Of a stretch of 64,000 nucleotides of DNA, positions 1 through 8,814 are shown piece after piece. The DNA comes from Melastoma dodecandrum (lineage: Eukaryota; Streptophyta; Magnoliopsida; Myrtales; Melastomataceae): positions 2,604,001-2,668,000 of the forward strand of contig JARUPY010000398.1 of assembly GCA_029817715.1 (NCBI GenBank), read 5' to 3'. The notes under the pieces are model-generated. The model saw only the letters and a program-made list of their open reading frames with translations, did no database searches and was not told where the DNA came from. How positions within the stretch are numbered: the first letter of the stretch is position 1; every line of letters starts with the position of its first letter. The position numbers were made by a program, and so were the translations under genes.

Positions 1-648
1 ACGGTCGACAAAGCGCGCGGCATCATCGCCGACTACGCCTCGCGCGGCATCGACAGGAGCCGCATCCTCATCAAGATCGCCGGCACCTGGGAAGGCATCC
101 GCGCCGTCGAGATCCTCCAGAAGGAGGGGATCGATTGCAACGTGACGCTGATCTTCTCGCTCGCCCAGGCGATCGCCGCGGCGGATGCGAAGGCCTTCCT
201 CATCTCGCCCTTCGTCGGGCGCATCATGGACTGGTACAAAGCGAAGGAAGGCAAGACCTTCACGCCCGAGACAGACCCGGGTGTGCTCTCCGTTCGCCAG
301 ATTTACGCCTATTACAAGGCCTATGGGATCAACACCGTGGTCATGGGCGCCTCGTTCCGCAACATCGGCGAGATCGAGGCGCTCGCCGGCTGCGACCGCC
401 GGACGGTCTCGCCGGAGCTGCTCAAGGAGCTCGCCGACGACCAGGGCGAGCTGCCTCGCAAGCTCGACCCGCAGAAGGCCGCGACGCAGGCCCCCGCCCG
501 CATCGCGATGGACGAGAAGACCTTCCGCCTCATGATCAACATGGACGCGATGGCGACCGAGAAGCTCGCCGAGGGCATCCGCCTCTTCGCCAAGGACCTG
601 CAGGCGCTGCGCGAACTGGTGTCGAGCCGCGTCCAGAAGGCGGCATGA
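1..648 (+). CDS. tal: Transaldolase (5' end missing)
   Basis: Transaldolase of the non-oxidative pentose phosphate pathway moves a dihydroxyacetone unit between sedoheptulose-7-phosphate and glyceraldehyde-3-phosphate in the cytoplasm. The frame is open from base 1, so the N-terminal part lies outside the window; 215 residues are visible. The read-through segment contains [12 protein letters not shown], where the first Lys fits the Schiff-base lysine of the TalB class, followed by [15 protein letters not shown] and a VMGASFRN motif typical of the family. A GTG at 142 is internal and should not be taken as the start. It ends 9 bases before the convergent BrnA-like gene. Identification is firm. 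Confidence 0.93.
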   Translation, partial: TVDKARGIIADYASRGIDRSRILIKIAGTWEGIRAVEILQKEGIDCNVTLIFSLAQAIAAADAKAFLISPFVGRIMDWYKAKEGKTFTPETDPGVLSVRQIYAYYKAYGINTVVMGASFRNIGEIEALAGCDRRTVSPELLKELADDQGELPRKLDPQKAATQAPARIAMDEKTFRLMINMDAMATEKLAEGIRLFAKDLQALRELVSSRVQKAA

Positions 649-657
649 CGGTCGGCC

Positions 658-921
658 TCAGGCTCCGGTCTCGTCCGCCCAGGCCCGCAGCGCTTCGTTC
701 GCGCGCGACTGCCAGCCGTCGCCTGTCGCTCGGAGGCGCTCGACAAGGTCGATATCCAGACGGATCGAAACGGCCTGCTTGCGGCGCGGGGGCCCAGGCT
801 TCCGCGCTCGCGCAATAAAGGCCTCGTCGATTTCCGGAATCTCGTCGTATTCCTCCGGCTGGATCTCGTGCGCGTCGACCTTAGCCAGATCACTTCCCAA
901 AGCGCGCTCTTTCACGATCAT
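658..921 (-). CDS. Orphan BrnA-like antitoxin (ribbon-helix-helix)
   Basis: This 87-residue protein resembles the BrnA antitoxin family: an acidic N-terminal half (PEEYDEIPEIDEAF) followed by a basic C-terminal half with a ribbon-helix-helix-like segment (KQAVSIRLDIDLVERLRATG, then WQSRANEALRAW). BrnA proteins neutralise a BrnT RNase and repress their own operon. No BrnT frame is present next to it: the upstream neighbour is the ClC gene, 21 bases away, and the downstream neighbour is the convergent transaldolase. It is therefore either an orphan antitoxin reused as a regulator or a relic of a pair. ATG start; family assignment is by pattern only. Confidence 0.75.
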   Translation of the reverse strand: MIVKERALGSDLAKVDAHEIQPEEYDEIPEIDEAFIARARKPGPPRRKQAVSIRLDIDLVERLRATGDGWQSRANEALRAWADETGA

Positions 922-942
922 TGGCCTGTCGCTTGGAGTCCG

Positions 943-2763
943 TCACCGCTCGCCGATCCACGTCTCGCCGGAGAGCTCGCGGCGCACCTGGTCGAGTTGC
1001 GCCGTGTAGCGGCGCAGCACGTGGGCTTCGGTCAGCAGCCCGACGATCTGCCGGTCGCTGTCGCTGCGCACGACGGCCAGCGCCTCGCTCTCCGTTGTCT
1101 CGAAGACGCGCGCCGCCTCGCGGATGTTCATGTCGGGGGTGAGCGCCGTGTCGCGCGAGCGCAGCAGGCCGGCGAGCGGCGCCTTGCAGCGCTCGGCGTC
1201 CGGCGAGAGCATATGCAGCTCATTGAGCGAGACCATGCCGGCGTAACGCCCGAAGGGGTCGGTCGCGATGATCCAATGTGCGCTGCCGAGCGGATGCGTC
1301 TCGAGCACGCTGCAGATCGAGGTGTCCGCGAACACGGTCTCGGCATTGCGCTGCATCAGGCGCTCGACGGTGAGCGAGCGGATCCAGCCGACGTCCTGCG
1401 CGCTGCGGATCGACTCGCCGCGCAGATGCAGCCGCCAGGTCGCGAAACTGTAGCCGAAGGTGCGCCGCACGACGACGGAGACGAGCGTCGTCGTGCCGAT
1501 GACGAGGATCGCGAGCGGGAAGTCGCCGGTCGTCTCGAGGGCGAGGAAGCTCATCGTCAGCGGGCCGCCGATGATCGTCACCGACATGCCGGCCATGGCG
1601 ACGATCGCGCAGGTGGCGGTGTCGAGCGGCAGCGCCGGCATCGCGGCTTTCGCGAGGGCGTAAAACAGCGTGCCGAGCAGTCCGCCGAGATAGAGGGACG
1701 CGAAGAAGAGGCCGCCGCGAAAGCCGCTGCCGATCGACACCGCCGAGGCGCAGGCCTTGAGGACGAGAATCGTGGCGAGAACCTCTGCCGCGGGCGAGGC
1801 ATGGTGCAGAAGATCGGCGAGCGCGCCATGGCCCGACGACAGGACGTGCGGCGTGACCAGGGCAAGGGCGCCGAGAACGAGGCCGCCGGCGACCGGGCGC
1901 ACGAGCACGGGCAGCCGGCTGCGCGCGAACGCGGCCTCGACGAGCGTGACGCCGCGCATGACGGCGATGCCGACGAGCGCGCAGGCGAGCGAGAGCGCGA
2001 GCAGCGCGGCGATGCTGACCGGCCCCATCGTGAAGGTCGCGCCGAGCGATCCGATGAAGCTCTCGCCCGTGCCGAGCACTCGGGCGACGGTGACGCCGCA
2101 GATCGCCGCGACCACGACGGGTGCGAGCGTGAAGGGCGTGTAGGTGCCGATGATGAGCTCGAACCCGTAGAAGGCGCCGGTCAGCGGCCCGTCGAAGGCC
2201 GCCGCGATGGCGCCCGCCGCCCCCGCCCCGACGAGCATGCGCAGGTCCGCGCGGCGCAGGTTGAGGCGGCGCCCGAGCAGCGAGGCGAAGCCGGAGCCGA
2301 GCTGCGTGTACCCGGCCTCGAGGCCGACGGAGGCGCCGAAGCCGTTCGAGACCAGCGTCTGGCCGCCGATGAGCAGGCTGTCGGTCCACGACATCTGGCC
2401 GCCGTGCAGCGCATTGGCCTCGATCGGGTCGACCGGGCGCCGGCGCCGCCAGCGCGTCATAACCCTCGCCGAAAGGCCCAGCATCAGGCCGCCCGCCGCC
2501 GGAACGAGCGCGAACCAGGGATTCTTGAAATGATCGAGCGAACTCAAGGCGCCGGGTCGCTCGGTGAGGTCGTAGAGCCACGTGTGCAGCAGGGCCGCCG
2601 CACGCGACAGCGCCACCGTCAGGAGCCCGGCGACGAGCCCGACCAGGGCCGCGAGCACGATGAGACCGCTTTCGCGCGCACGCAGAGCCGCGCGCAGGCG
2701 TGCCAGAAGCGTCGCGCGCGGTCGAAGGGTCGGCACGGGTCGCGTCGCGCCGACGGACGGCAT
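943..2763 (-). CDS. ClC-family chloride channel/transporter with C-terminal CBS domains
   Basis: A 606-residue membrane protein of the ClC family, with about ten hydrophobic segments (residues 35-440) and a soluble C-terminal part that looks like a CBS pair (LMQRNAETVFADTSICSVL, then SRDTALTPDMNIREAARVF). The gating glutamate is at about residue 149 (GLEAGYTQLG), and GSGFRGGLFFASLYLGG matches the GxFxP region. The usual GSGIP serine motif is not recognisable (DPIEANALHGG stands there) and GREGP is changed, so ion selectivity is uncertain. I chose the ATG at 2763. A longer frame begins at a TTG at 2844, but that codon lies within the terminator of ftsH. Confidence 0.85.
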   Translation of the reverse strand: MPSVGATRPVPTLRPRATLLARLRAALRARESGLIVLAALVGLVAGLLTVALSRAAALLHTWLYDLTERPGALSSLDHFKNPWFALVPAAGGLMLGLSARVMTRWRRRRPVDPIEANALHGGQMSWTDSLLIGGQTLVSNGFGASVGLEAGYTQLGSGFASLLGRRLNLRRADLRMLVGAGAAGAIAAAFDGPLTGAFYGFELIIGTYTPFTLAPVVVAAICGVTVARVLGTGESFIGSLGATFTMGPVSIAALLALSLACALVGIAVMRGVTLVEAAFARSRLPVLVRPVAGGLVLGALALVTPHVLSSGHGALADLLHHASPAAEVLATILVLKACASAVSIGSGFRGGLFFASLYLGGLLGTLFYALAKAAMPALPLDTATCAIVAMAGMSVTIIGGPLTMSFLALETTGDFPLAILVIGTTTLVSVVVRRTFGYSFATWRLHLRGESIRSAQDVGWIRSLTVERLMQRNAETVFADTSICSVLETHPLGSAHWIIATDPFGRYAGMVSLNELHMLSPDAERCKAPLAGLLRSRDTALTPDMNIREAARVFETTESEALAVVRSDSDRQIVGLLTEAHVLRRYTAQLDQVRRELSGETWIGER

Positions 2764-2842
2764 CGAACTGTGCGGGACGGAGGTCACGAGCGTCGCGGGC
2801 CTCGGAGAACGTTCCTCTATGGCCCGCAGGCGGCGCAAACGC

Positions 2843-2865
2843 AAAACGGCGCCCGAGGGCGCCGT
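2843..2865 (-). terminator. Rho-independent terminator after ftsH
   Basis: An 8-bp inverted repeat (ACGGCGCC / GGCGCCGT, loop of four) is followed on the minus strand by TTTTGCG. It lies 25 bases after the ftsH stop codon and before the chosen start of the ClC gene, so it should separate the two. Confidence 0.75.
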
Positions 2866-2889
2866 CTTGGAAGATTGCGGTCGCTCGCC

Positions 2890-4036
2890 TCAGGCTTGCG
2901 GCTGGGGCTGCGGATCGAAGCCGGGTTCCGGCTTGGGCCGCGCCGCCCCCGTCACCGGCACGGCGCTCGCGCGAGGCGGCGACGGGTCGTCGCCGGAATC
3001 GCGCACCGGCGTCTTGCCGTTGAGCAGACCGATGATCTCGTCGCCGGTCAGCGTCTCGTACTCGATGAGGCCTTTTGCAAGCACCTCGAGGTCGTTGCGC
3101 TTCTCTGTGATGATCCGGGTCGCTTCGGAGAGGCCCGTCTCCACGAGACGACGCACCTCGGCGTCGATCTTCTGGGCGGTCTCCTCCGACAAGGTGTTCT
3201 GCTTGCCCATGGAATAGCCGAGAAAGACCTCTTCCTGGTTCTCGCCGTACATCACGGTGCCGAGCTTCTCGGAAAAACCCCAGCGCGTCACCATCGCGCG
3301 AGCGAGCTTCGTCGCCTGCTCGATGTCGGACTGGGCGCCGGACGTCACCTTGTCCTTGCCGAACACGATTTCCTCGGACACGCGCCCGCCCATCAGCACC
3401 GCGAGGCGCGACGTCATCTGCTCGTAGCTCATCGAGAGCTTGTCCCGCTCGGGCAGCTGCATGACCATGCCCAGCGCCCGGCCGCGCGGGATGATCGTCG
3501 CCTTGTGGACGGGATCGGTCGCCGGCACGTTCAGCGCGACGAGCGCGTGGCCGCCCTCGTGGTAAGCGGTGAGCTGCTTCTCCTGCTCGGTCATGACCAG
3601 GGTGCGGCGCTCCGCGCCCATCATGATCTTGTCCTTGGAATCCTCGAACTCGGCCTTGGTGACGACGCGCTTGCCGCGCCGCGCCGCCATCAGAGCCGCC
3701 TCGTTCACCAGGTTGGCGAGGTCGGCGCCCGAGAAGCCCGGCGTGCCGCGCGCGATCACCTTCGGATCGACGTCGGAGGCCAGCGGCACCTTGCGCATGT
3801 GCACGCGCAGGATCTTCTCGCGGCCGTTCACGTCGGGGTTCGGTACCACCACCTGCCGGTCGAAGCGGCCGGGGCGCAGCAGCGCGGGATCGAGCACGTC
3901 GGGGCGGTTGGTGGCGGCGATGATGATGATGCCTTCGTTGGCCTCGAAGCCGTCCATTTCGACCAGCAACTGGTTGAGCGTCTGCTCACGCTCGTCGTGC
4001 CCACCACCAAGGCCAGCGCCACGATGACGGCCGACC

Positions 4037-4070
<34 letters not shown>

Positions 4071-4833
4071 CATTCTTCTTGCCCTGCTCGAACAGGTCGC
4101 GGACGCGGCTCGCGCCGACGCCGACGAACATCTCGACGAAATCGGAGCCCGAGATCGTGAAGAATGGCACGTTGGCCTCACCGGCGATCGCGCGGGCCAG
4201 CAGCGTCTTGCCGGTGCCGGGCGGTCCGACGAGCAGAACGCCGCGCGGGATCCGGCCGCCGAGCCGCTGGAACTTCTGCGGATCGCGGAGAAACTCGACG
4301 ATCTCCTGCAGGTCTTCCTTTGCCTCGTCGACACCGGCGACGTCCTCGAACGTCACGCGTCCGTGCGCCTCGGTCAGCAGCTTCGCCTTCGATTTGCCGA
4401 AACCCATGGCCTTGCCGCCCGCGCCCTGCATCTGCCGCGAAACGAAAATCCAAAGGGCCAGGAAGGCGATGAGCGGCAGCATGCCGTTGACGAGCAGCGA
4501 GATCAGCCAGTTGTTGCCGTCGGACGGCGGCTTGGCGGTGATCGTCACGTTCTTCTTGACGAGCTGCGACAGCAGGCTCGAGTCGCCCGGCGACGAAGCG
4601 GCGGCCGGCGTGTAGGTCGAGAAGGCGTGATTGTCGGTGAAGCGGCCGGTCACGTCCTGCCCGGCGATCGTCACCTCTCGGACACGGCCCTGATCGATGT
4701 CGGTCAGAAGCTGGCTGTAGGTGATATCCTGCGAGGCCGTTTTCTGTCCCGGATTTTGGAACAGCATGACGAGCGCCACGACGAGGAGGAAGATGATGAC
4801 CCAGAGCGCGAAATTACGGAAGTTGGGGTTCAT
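2890..4833 (-). CDS. ftsH: ATP-dependent zinc metalloprotease FtsH
   Basis: FtsH is the membrane-anchored AAA+ protease that degrades misfolded membrane proteins and short-lived regulators. The 647-residue protein has an N-terminal membrane helix (about 8-28), a periplasmic loop, a second helix near 105-125, Walker A GPPGTGKT, Walker [10 protein letters not shown], the second region of homology around [15 protein letters not shown], and the zinc site HEGGH at 425-429. The start [10 protein letters not shown] at 4833 is typical of alphaproteobacterial FtsH; an in-frame extension to 4947 is not needed. It ends a cpoB-tilS-ftsH arrangement and a terminator follows. Confidence 0.98.
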
Positions 4834-4956
4834 GTTCGTTCCAGGCGGACCGCGGGGGGTATCGCGGCCCTGGTAAGAAGCGTGGGCACCGTGCCTGAAC
4901 GCGGCGCGGCCCCAGCGTGCCATGCGTGGCTCAACACCATGAACCAACGCCCCGCA

Positions 4957-4985
4957 ATGTATGCTCCACTCCGTGCGTTGCCAAG
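4957..4985 (-). promoter_or_regulatory. Candidate heat-shock (RpoH-type) promoter of ftsH
   Basis: On the minus strand CTTGGC (4985-4980) is followed after 16 bases by CATACAT (4963-4957). This resembles the alphaproteobacterial RpoH pattern of a CTTG -35 with a C/T-TATnT-like -10. It would give a leader of about 115 bases before ftsH, a classical RpoH target. Pattern match only. Confidence 0.3.
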
Positions 4986-5013
4986 GGAGCCTGACACCTG
5001 CGGCGATAGAGCC

Positions 5014-6078
5014 TCACGACGAGGTTACGCGCCCGCGTCGCCGGGGCGCCTCGGGCGCGACGCGCAGGAGGCCGGCGGCGGACAGGTCGATTCGCGTGCC
5101 GGCCAACGTGCCGCGGTGCCTAGCCCCGCTCTCCCGCGCGGCGGCCACGGCGCCCGCGAGCGCCTCGAGCCGCTCGAGCCGTATCGCCTGCCCCGGCGCC
5201 GCGACGGCCGCGACCGCCCGGTGCAGGAGCCGGATCAGCAGCTCGGCCTCGAGATTCGCGGCCTTCGCGAGATCGACGCCATAGGTGCCGGCGCGCCGCT
5301 CGGGCGCCAGACGCTCCTCGAGCTGCCGGCTCGCGCCCTCGAGCGCCGCCTCGGCACGCGCCATCCGCCGCGCGAGGCGCAGCAGGCCGGCCCGATCGAG
5401 GCCGAGACGCGCCAGCGCGGCCGCCTCGGCGCGCAGCCGCGTGCGGGCGAAGGCCGGGTCGAGGTTCGAAGGATCGTCCACGAAGGCCTGTGCCTCCCGC
5501 CGGCAGAGGGCGAGGAGCGCGGCCTTGGGCACGGCGAGGAACGGGCGCACCAGTCGCAGGTCCGGCCCGAGCGGCGTCTCGCGGGCCATGCCGGCGAGCC
5601 CCGCCACCCCGCTGCCGCGGGCGAGCCGCATCAAGACCGTCTCCGCCTGGTCGTCCGCATGATGCGCGGTGAGAAGGCAGCGCGCCCCGACGGCCCGTGC
5701 GTGCGCGGCGAGAAGGGCGTAGCGGGCCGCCCGCGCGCGCTCCTGCAGCCGCGTCGCGGGCTTCGGACCGGCCCACACGAGCGTCGCGGACGGCAGCCCG
5801 AGATCGTCGGCCGCTCGTGCGACGAGCCGCGCCTCGTCCGCCGATCCCGCCCGCAGACCATGGTCGACGCAGGCGACGTGGATCCTCGGCGGGACGGCGA
5901 GATCAGCGGCCCACCACGCCGCGATCTGCAGCAGGGCCATCGAGTCCGGCCCGCCGGACACGGCGAGAAGCAGCGGCTCGGCCGCGAGGCCGACGAACAG
6001 CGCGGCGCGCTCGGCCGCGTTCGGCCAGACCGCAGCGGGCGCGTGCGCCGCCGCCGGATCGGCCGCGGGCGTCAGCAC
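5014..6078 (-). CDS. tilS: tRNA(Ile)-lysidine synthase TilS
   Basis: TilS attaches lysine to C34 of tRNA-Ile(CAU), which changes its codon reading from AUG to AUA; it is essential. The 354-residue protein carries the PP-loop SGGPDS at 41-46, a CVDHGLR segment and LTAHHADDQAET, all diagnostic of the N-terminal ATP-pyrophosphatase domain. The C-terminal part is Ala/Arg-rich and shorter than in E. coli, as is usual in this group. Its first codons overlap the end of cpoB by 7 bases, indicating translational coupling, and ftsH follows after about 180 bases. Confidence 0.95.
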   Translation of the reverse strand: MLTPAADPAAAHAPAAVWPNAAERAALFVGLAAEPLLLAVSGGPDSMALLQIAAWWAADLAVPPRIHVACVDHGLRAGSADEARLVARAADDLGLPSATLVWAGPKPATRLQERARAARYALLAAHARAVGARCLLTAHHADDQAETVLMRLARGSGVAGLAGMARETPLGPDLRLVRPFLAVPKAALLALCRREAQAFVDDPSNLDPAFARTRLRAEAAALARLGLDRAGLLRLARRMARAEAALEGASRQLEERLAPERRAGTYGVDLAKAANLEAELLIRLLHRAVAAVAAPGQAIRLERLEALAGAVAAARESGARHRGTLAGTRIDLSAAGLLRVAPEAPRRRGRVTSS

Positions 6079-7169
6079 GCCGCGCGCTTCGACTCGCGCT
6101 CGGCACCGGACTTCACGTAGGCGGGCGCGTTCGGGTACTTGCGCGTTACCTCCGAGAAGGTGGCGCAGGCCTGTTCCTTCGCCCCCAACGCCTTCAGCGA
6201 CATGCCGAGGTGCAGCATGGCGTCCGGAGCGCGCGCGGAGTTCGCGTAATCCGTCGAAATCTTCAGGTACTGCTCGGCCGCCTCGCGGCTGCGGCCGCGC
6301 TGGGCGTAGGTCGCGCCGAGATAATAGGTGGCGTCGGCGACGAGGCGGCTCTTCGGGTTCTTGGCGATGAACGCCGCGAAGCCCTTCTCGGCGTTGTCGT
6401 ATTGCTTGTCCTTGTAGGCGCCGACCGCGGCATCGAACTCGGCGCGCGGCGACGCCGGATTGACGTTTGCGAGCGTGGGATCCGGCGTGGAGCTGGCGCC
6501 GAGCGCCGTCTTCGGCGTCGTCGAGGAGGACGGCAAACGCAGCGTCGGCGCGATGGCGCCGGCGTCCGGCGCCCCCGCCGACCGGAAGCGGCCGCCGGAC
6601 AGGTCCATCGGCGCGCCGCCATTGTCGTCGGGCTGCGCCGAGGCGGCGGAGCCAAGCGGCTTCGGCGTGCCGGGCGTCCCCACGGGCGCTGTGTCGGGAT
6701 CGAAGCTGTCGTCGCTGCGCGCGGTCTTCCGCGGCTTCGTCGACGCGGCCGTGTCCGCGGCGGGCGTGGACGGCGCGGCCGGCGCGGCGTCGGGTGCAGG
6801 CGTGGCGTCCGAGCGCTTGGCGCGGATGCCGCTGGAGAAGCGCTGGTCGACGTCCGCCTGGAACTTCTGCAGCTGCTCGACGAGCTTGCGATTGTTGTTC
6901 TGCAGCTCCTCGATCTGGCCCGTCATCTCCCGGATGCGATTTTCCATGCGGGTGACGCGAAGACCGAGCGCGGCGGGATCCTGCGCGGCGCCACCGCCCC
7001 CGCCGCCGTAGCCGCCTCCGGCATCGCCGCCTCCCGCGCCGCCATTATAGCCGGGGTCGTCGTTGAGGCTCGAGGGCGGCCGGTCGTAATCCTGCGCGTG
7101 CAGCACCGACGCCGCGCCGAGAAGCGGCAGGCTGAGAAGAACGGCGGAAGCGAAGCGAAGGCGCATCAT
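6072..7169 (-). CDS. cpoB: Tol-Pal system coordinator CpoB (YbgF)
   Basis: A periplasmic protein that links outer-membrane constriction by Tol-Pal with peptidoglycan synthesis during division. The 365-residue product has a signal peptide (about 1-25, ending SVLHAQ), a Gly-rich stretch, a coiled coil near 55-95 (MENRIREMTGQIEELQNNNR), a long Ala/Pro-rich linker, and C-terminal TPR repeats (AYKDKQYDNAEKGFAAFI, YYLGATYAQRGRSREAAEQY, MLHLGMSLKALGAKEQACAT). The usual upstream pal/tolB genes are absent; an SDR gene ends 81 bases upstream. Two ATGs in tandem are possible starts (7169 or 7166). Confidence 0.93.
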   Translation of the reverse strand: MMRLRFASAVLLSLPLLGAASVLHAQDYDRPPSSLNDDPGYNGGAGGGDAGGGYGGGGGGAAQDPAALGLRVTRMENRIREMTGQIEELQNNNRKLVEQLQKFQADVDQRFSSGIRAKRSDATPAPDAAPAAPSTPAADTAASTKPRKTARSDDSFDPDTAPVGTPGTPKPLGSAASAQPDDNGGAPMDLSGGRFRSAGAPDAGAIAPTLRLPSSSTTPKTALGASSTPDPTLANVNPASPRAEFDAAVGAYKDKQYDNAEKGFAAFIAKNPKSRLVADATYYLGATYAQRGRSREAAEQYLKISTDYANSARAPDAMLHLGMSLKALGAKEQACATFSEVTRKYPNAPAYVKSGAERESKRAAC

Positions 7170-7250
7170 GTGGGCGAAGGTCCGGCTCGGGCGGCATCGG
7201 CGCGCATAAAGGGGGCCAATGCGGGCGGATTTGGGCCGCCGCGCGCCGCT

Positions 7251-8042
7251 CTACACCCGCTCGCGCGTCCGCGGAACCGTGACGGCGATCCCGCCCATGA
7301 TCCGGTCGTAGAGGCGGGCCGGCAGAAGGCGGCTCAGCATCGCGACGGTGTACAGATAGCGCGGGAACGCGATGGTCGCCGCCCCGCGCTCGAGGCCGCG
7401 CTTGATCAGGGCCGCAGCCGCCGGCTCCGACAATTCGCCCGGCTTCAGGGCCGAAATCGAATCGTTGAGCGGCGTCTTCACCATGCCGGCGGTGACGTGG
7501 GTGACGAGGATACCCTTCGCTTCCAGCCGCGAGCGGATCGATTCGGTGTAGGCGAGGACGCCCGCCTTCGCGACGCAATAGGCGGGGGAATAGGGGAGGC
7601 CGCGCAGCCCCGCGATGGAGCCGATGACCGCGAGCTGCCCCGCTCCACGCGACGCCATCGGCCGGATCAGCGGCTCGACCGTGTTGAGGACGCCGACGAG
7701 GTTCGTCGCGATGATCGCGCGAACGGCCTCCGGCTCCTCGGTCAGCTCATCGGGGCCGAGACCCGTCGTGATGCCGGCGTTCGCGATGACGAGGTCGAGC
7801 GGATGCCGCGCGTCTGCCGCCGCGATCCACTCGGCCATGGCGAGGCGGTCGCGCACATCGACGGTCCCCGTCTCGACGCTGGCGCCTTTCGCGCGCGCGG
7901 CTTGCGCGACGCCGGCGAGCCGGCCGGGGTCCCGTCCGATCAGCGCGAGGCGCACGCCCGGCGCCGCGAACGCGTGCGCGAGCCCGCGGCCGATGCCGCT
8001 CGAGGCCCCCGTGATCAGGACGGACCGACGGGCCGGCCTCAT
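7251..8042 (-). CDS. SDR-family oxidoreductase (ketoreductase-like), last gene of the ACP cassette
   Basis: A 263-residue classical short-chain dehydrogenase/reductase with the NAD(P) motif TGASSGIG near the N-terminus, NAG in VIANAGIT, a serine in IGSIAG and the catalytic YCVAK. It starts in a 4-base ATGA overlap with the preceding MaoC-like gene, so it is the fifth gene of the ACP-ketosynthase-dehydratase operon, where a 3-ketoacyl-ACP reductase is the missing activity. That role is inferred from context. The basic C-terminal tail (ARLYDRIMGGIAVTVPRTRE) resembles SDRs of lipid metabolism. Confidence 0.85.
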   Translation of the reverse strand: MRPARRSVLITGASSGIGRGLAHAFAAPGVRLALIGRDPGRLAGVAQAARAKGASVETGTVDVRDRLAMAEWIAAADARHPLDLVIANAGITTGLGPDELTEEPEAVRAIIATNLVGVLNTVEPLIRPMASRGAGQLAVIGSIAGLRGLPYSPAYCVAKAGVLAYTESIRSRLEAKGILVTHVTAGMVKTPLNDSISALKPGELSEPAAAALIKRGLERGAATIAFPRYLYTVAMLSRLLPARLYDRIMGGIAVTVPRTRERV

Positions 8043-8428
8043 GGCGCGACGAAGGCCTCGCCGAGACCGACGAGCGCCCCGGAATCGTCCTTCACGGTGA
8101 GACGTAGGACGATCGGGCCCTGCACCTGCACGACCTTGCCCGAGATTTCGAACCCGTCGCCGACGAAGATCGGCTTGATGAACTTGTGCGACAGCTTGCG
8201 GACGTGCACGCCCGGACGCCAGGCTTCGAGATAGGCCTGGAAGCAGCCCATGATGATCATGCCGTGGATCGGCATGCCGGCCAGGCCGGCCTGCTGCGCG
8301 ATCGATGGATCCGAATGCAGCGGGTTGTCGTCGCCGGAAGCCTGCGCGTAACGCGCCACCGCCTCCGGTCCGAACGGCCCGAAGCGGCGCGCCGCGACCG
8401 CGTCGCCCTGCCGGATCGGCGCGTTCAC
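8039..8428 (-). CDS. MaoC-like (R)-hydratase subunit (HadB-like)
   Basis: A 129-residue single hot-dog protein. GDDNPLHSD at residues 32-40 is the hydratase-2 motif with catalytic Asp and His, and GMIIMGCF follows as in MaoC dehydratases. It overlaps the preceding hot-dog gene by ATGA and the following SDR gene by ATGA. The pairing of a catalytic MaoC-like subunit with a second, divergent hot-dog subunit recalls mycobacterial HadAB, a heterodimeric (3R)-hydroxyacyl-ACP dehydratase. The dehydratase role in this operon is an inference from motif and order. Confidence 0.85.
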   Translation of the reverse strand: MNAPIRQGDAVAARRFGPFGPEAVARYAQASGDDNPLHSDPSIAQQAGLAGMPIHGMIIMGCFQAYLEAWRPGVHVRKLSHKFIKPIFVGDGFEISGKVVQVQGPIVLRLTVKDDSGALVGLGEAFVAP

Positions 8429-8814
8429 GCCGCCGCCTCCGGGCTCGCGGCGGTCGAGAAGAGACGCAGCACGGTTTCGAGCCGCCCGAAGAGCGGCCCG
8501 TCCGCCGCCGCGATCGTGCCCTCGAGGACGACGCGGTCGGGGTTCGTCTGCCGGCGTGCGGAGAGTTCGAGCAGGTAGCTCTCGCCGACGACCAGCGGAC
8601 GCTCGTAGTCGAAGCTCTGCCCCTCGTGGACGAGGACGAGGTCGGGCTCCGGCACCATGCTGCGTGTGGCCTCGATGACGGCGTCGCTGACGAGCCAGCG
8701 CATCGGGAAGGTCAGCGGCACGGCCGGATCGGCCGGATCGAGACCGATCGCGGCGCGGAAGGCCGCGACCTCCTGCGCCGTCGCCTCGACCGGGATGGCG
8801 GCGAGCGCCGTCAC
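8425..8814 (-). CDS. FAS1-type dehydratase N-domain protein (HadA-like)
   Basis: A 129-residue protein resembling the N-terminal hot-dog domain of FAS1/MaoC dehydratases: FPMRWLVSDAVIEA, then LVLVHEGQSFDYERPLVVGESY and a C-terminal strand (DRVVLEGTIAAADG). It lacks the D-x-N-H active-site motif, as expected for the substrate-binding partner of a heterodimeric hydratase. The start is a GTG at 8814 that overlaps the stop of the ketosynthase gene (GTGA). A longer frame on this phase reaching 9954 is only a shadow of the ketosynthase gene. Confidence 0.8.
   Translation of the reverse strand: MTALAAIPVEATAQEVAAFRAAIGLDPADPAVPLTFPMRWLVSDAVIEATRSMVPEPDLVLVHEGQSFDYERPLVVGESYLLELSARRQTNPDRVVLEGTIAAADGPLFGRLETVLRLFSTAASPEAAA

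Noticed and set aside
2764..2844. Longer N-terminus of the ClC protein from TTG at 2844
   Set aside because: The TTG is located in the T run of the ftsH terminator, and the extension has no membrane or conserved character.
868..6120. 1750-codon open frame on the plus strand
   Set aside because: It lies antisense to the ClC, ftsH and tilS genes and has the Arg/Glu/Ala-rich, repetitive composition typical of shadows in GC-rich DNA.
5697..8234. 845-codon plus-strand frame
   Set aside because: Antisense to tilS, cpoB and the SDR gene; no motif, composition of a shadow.
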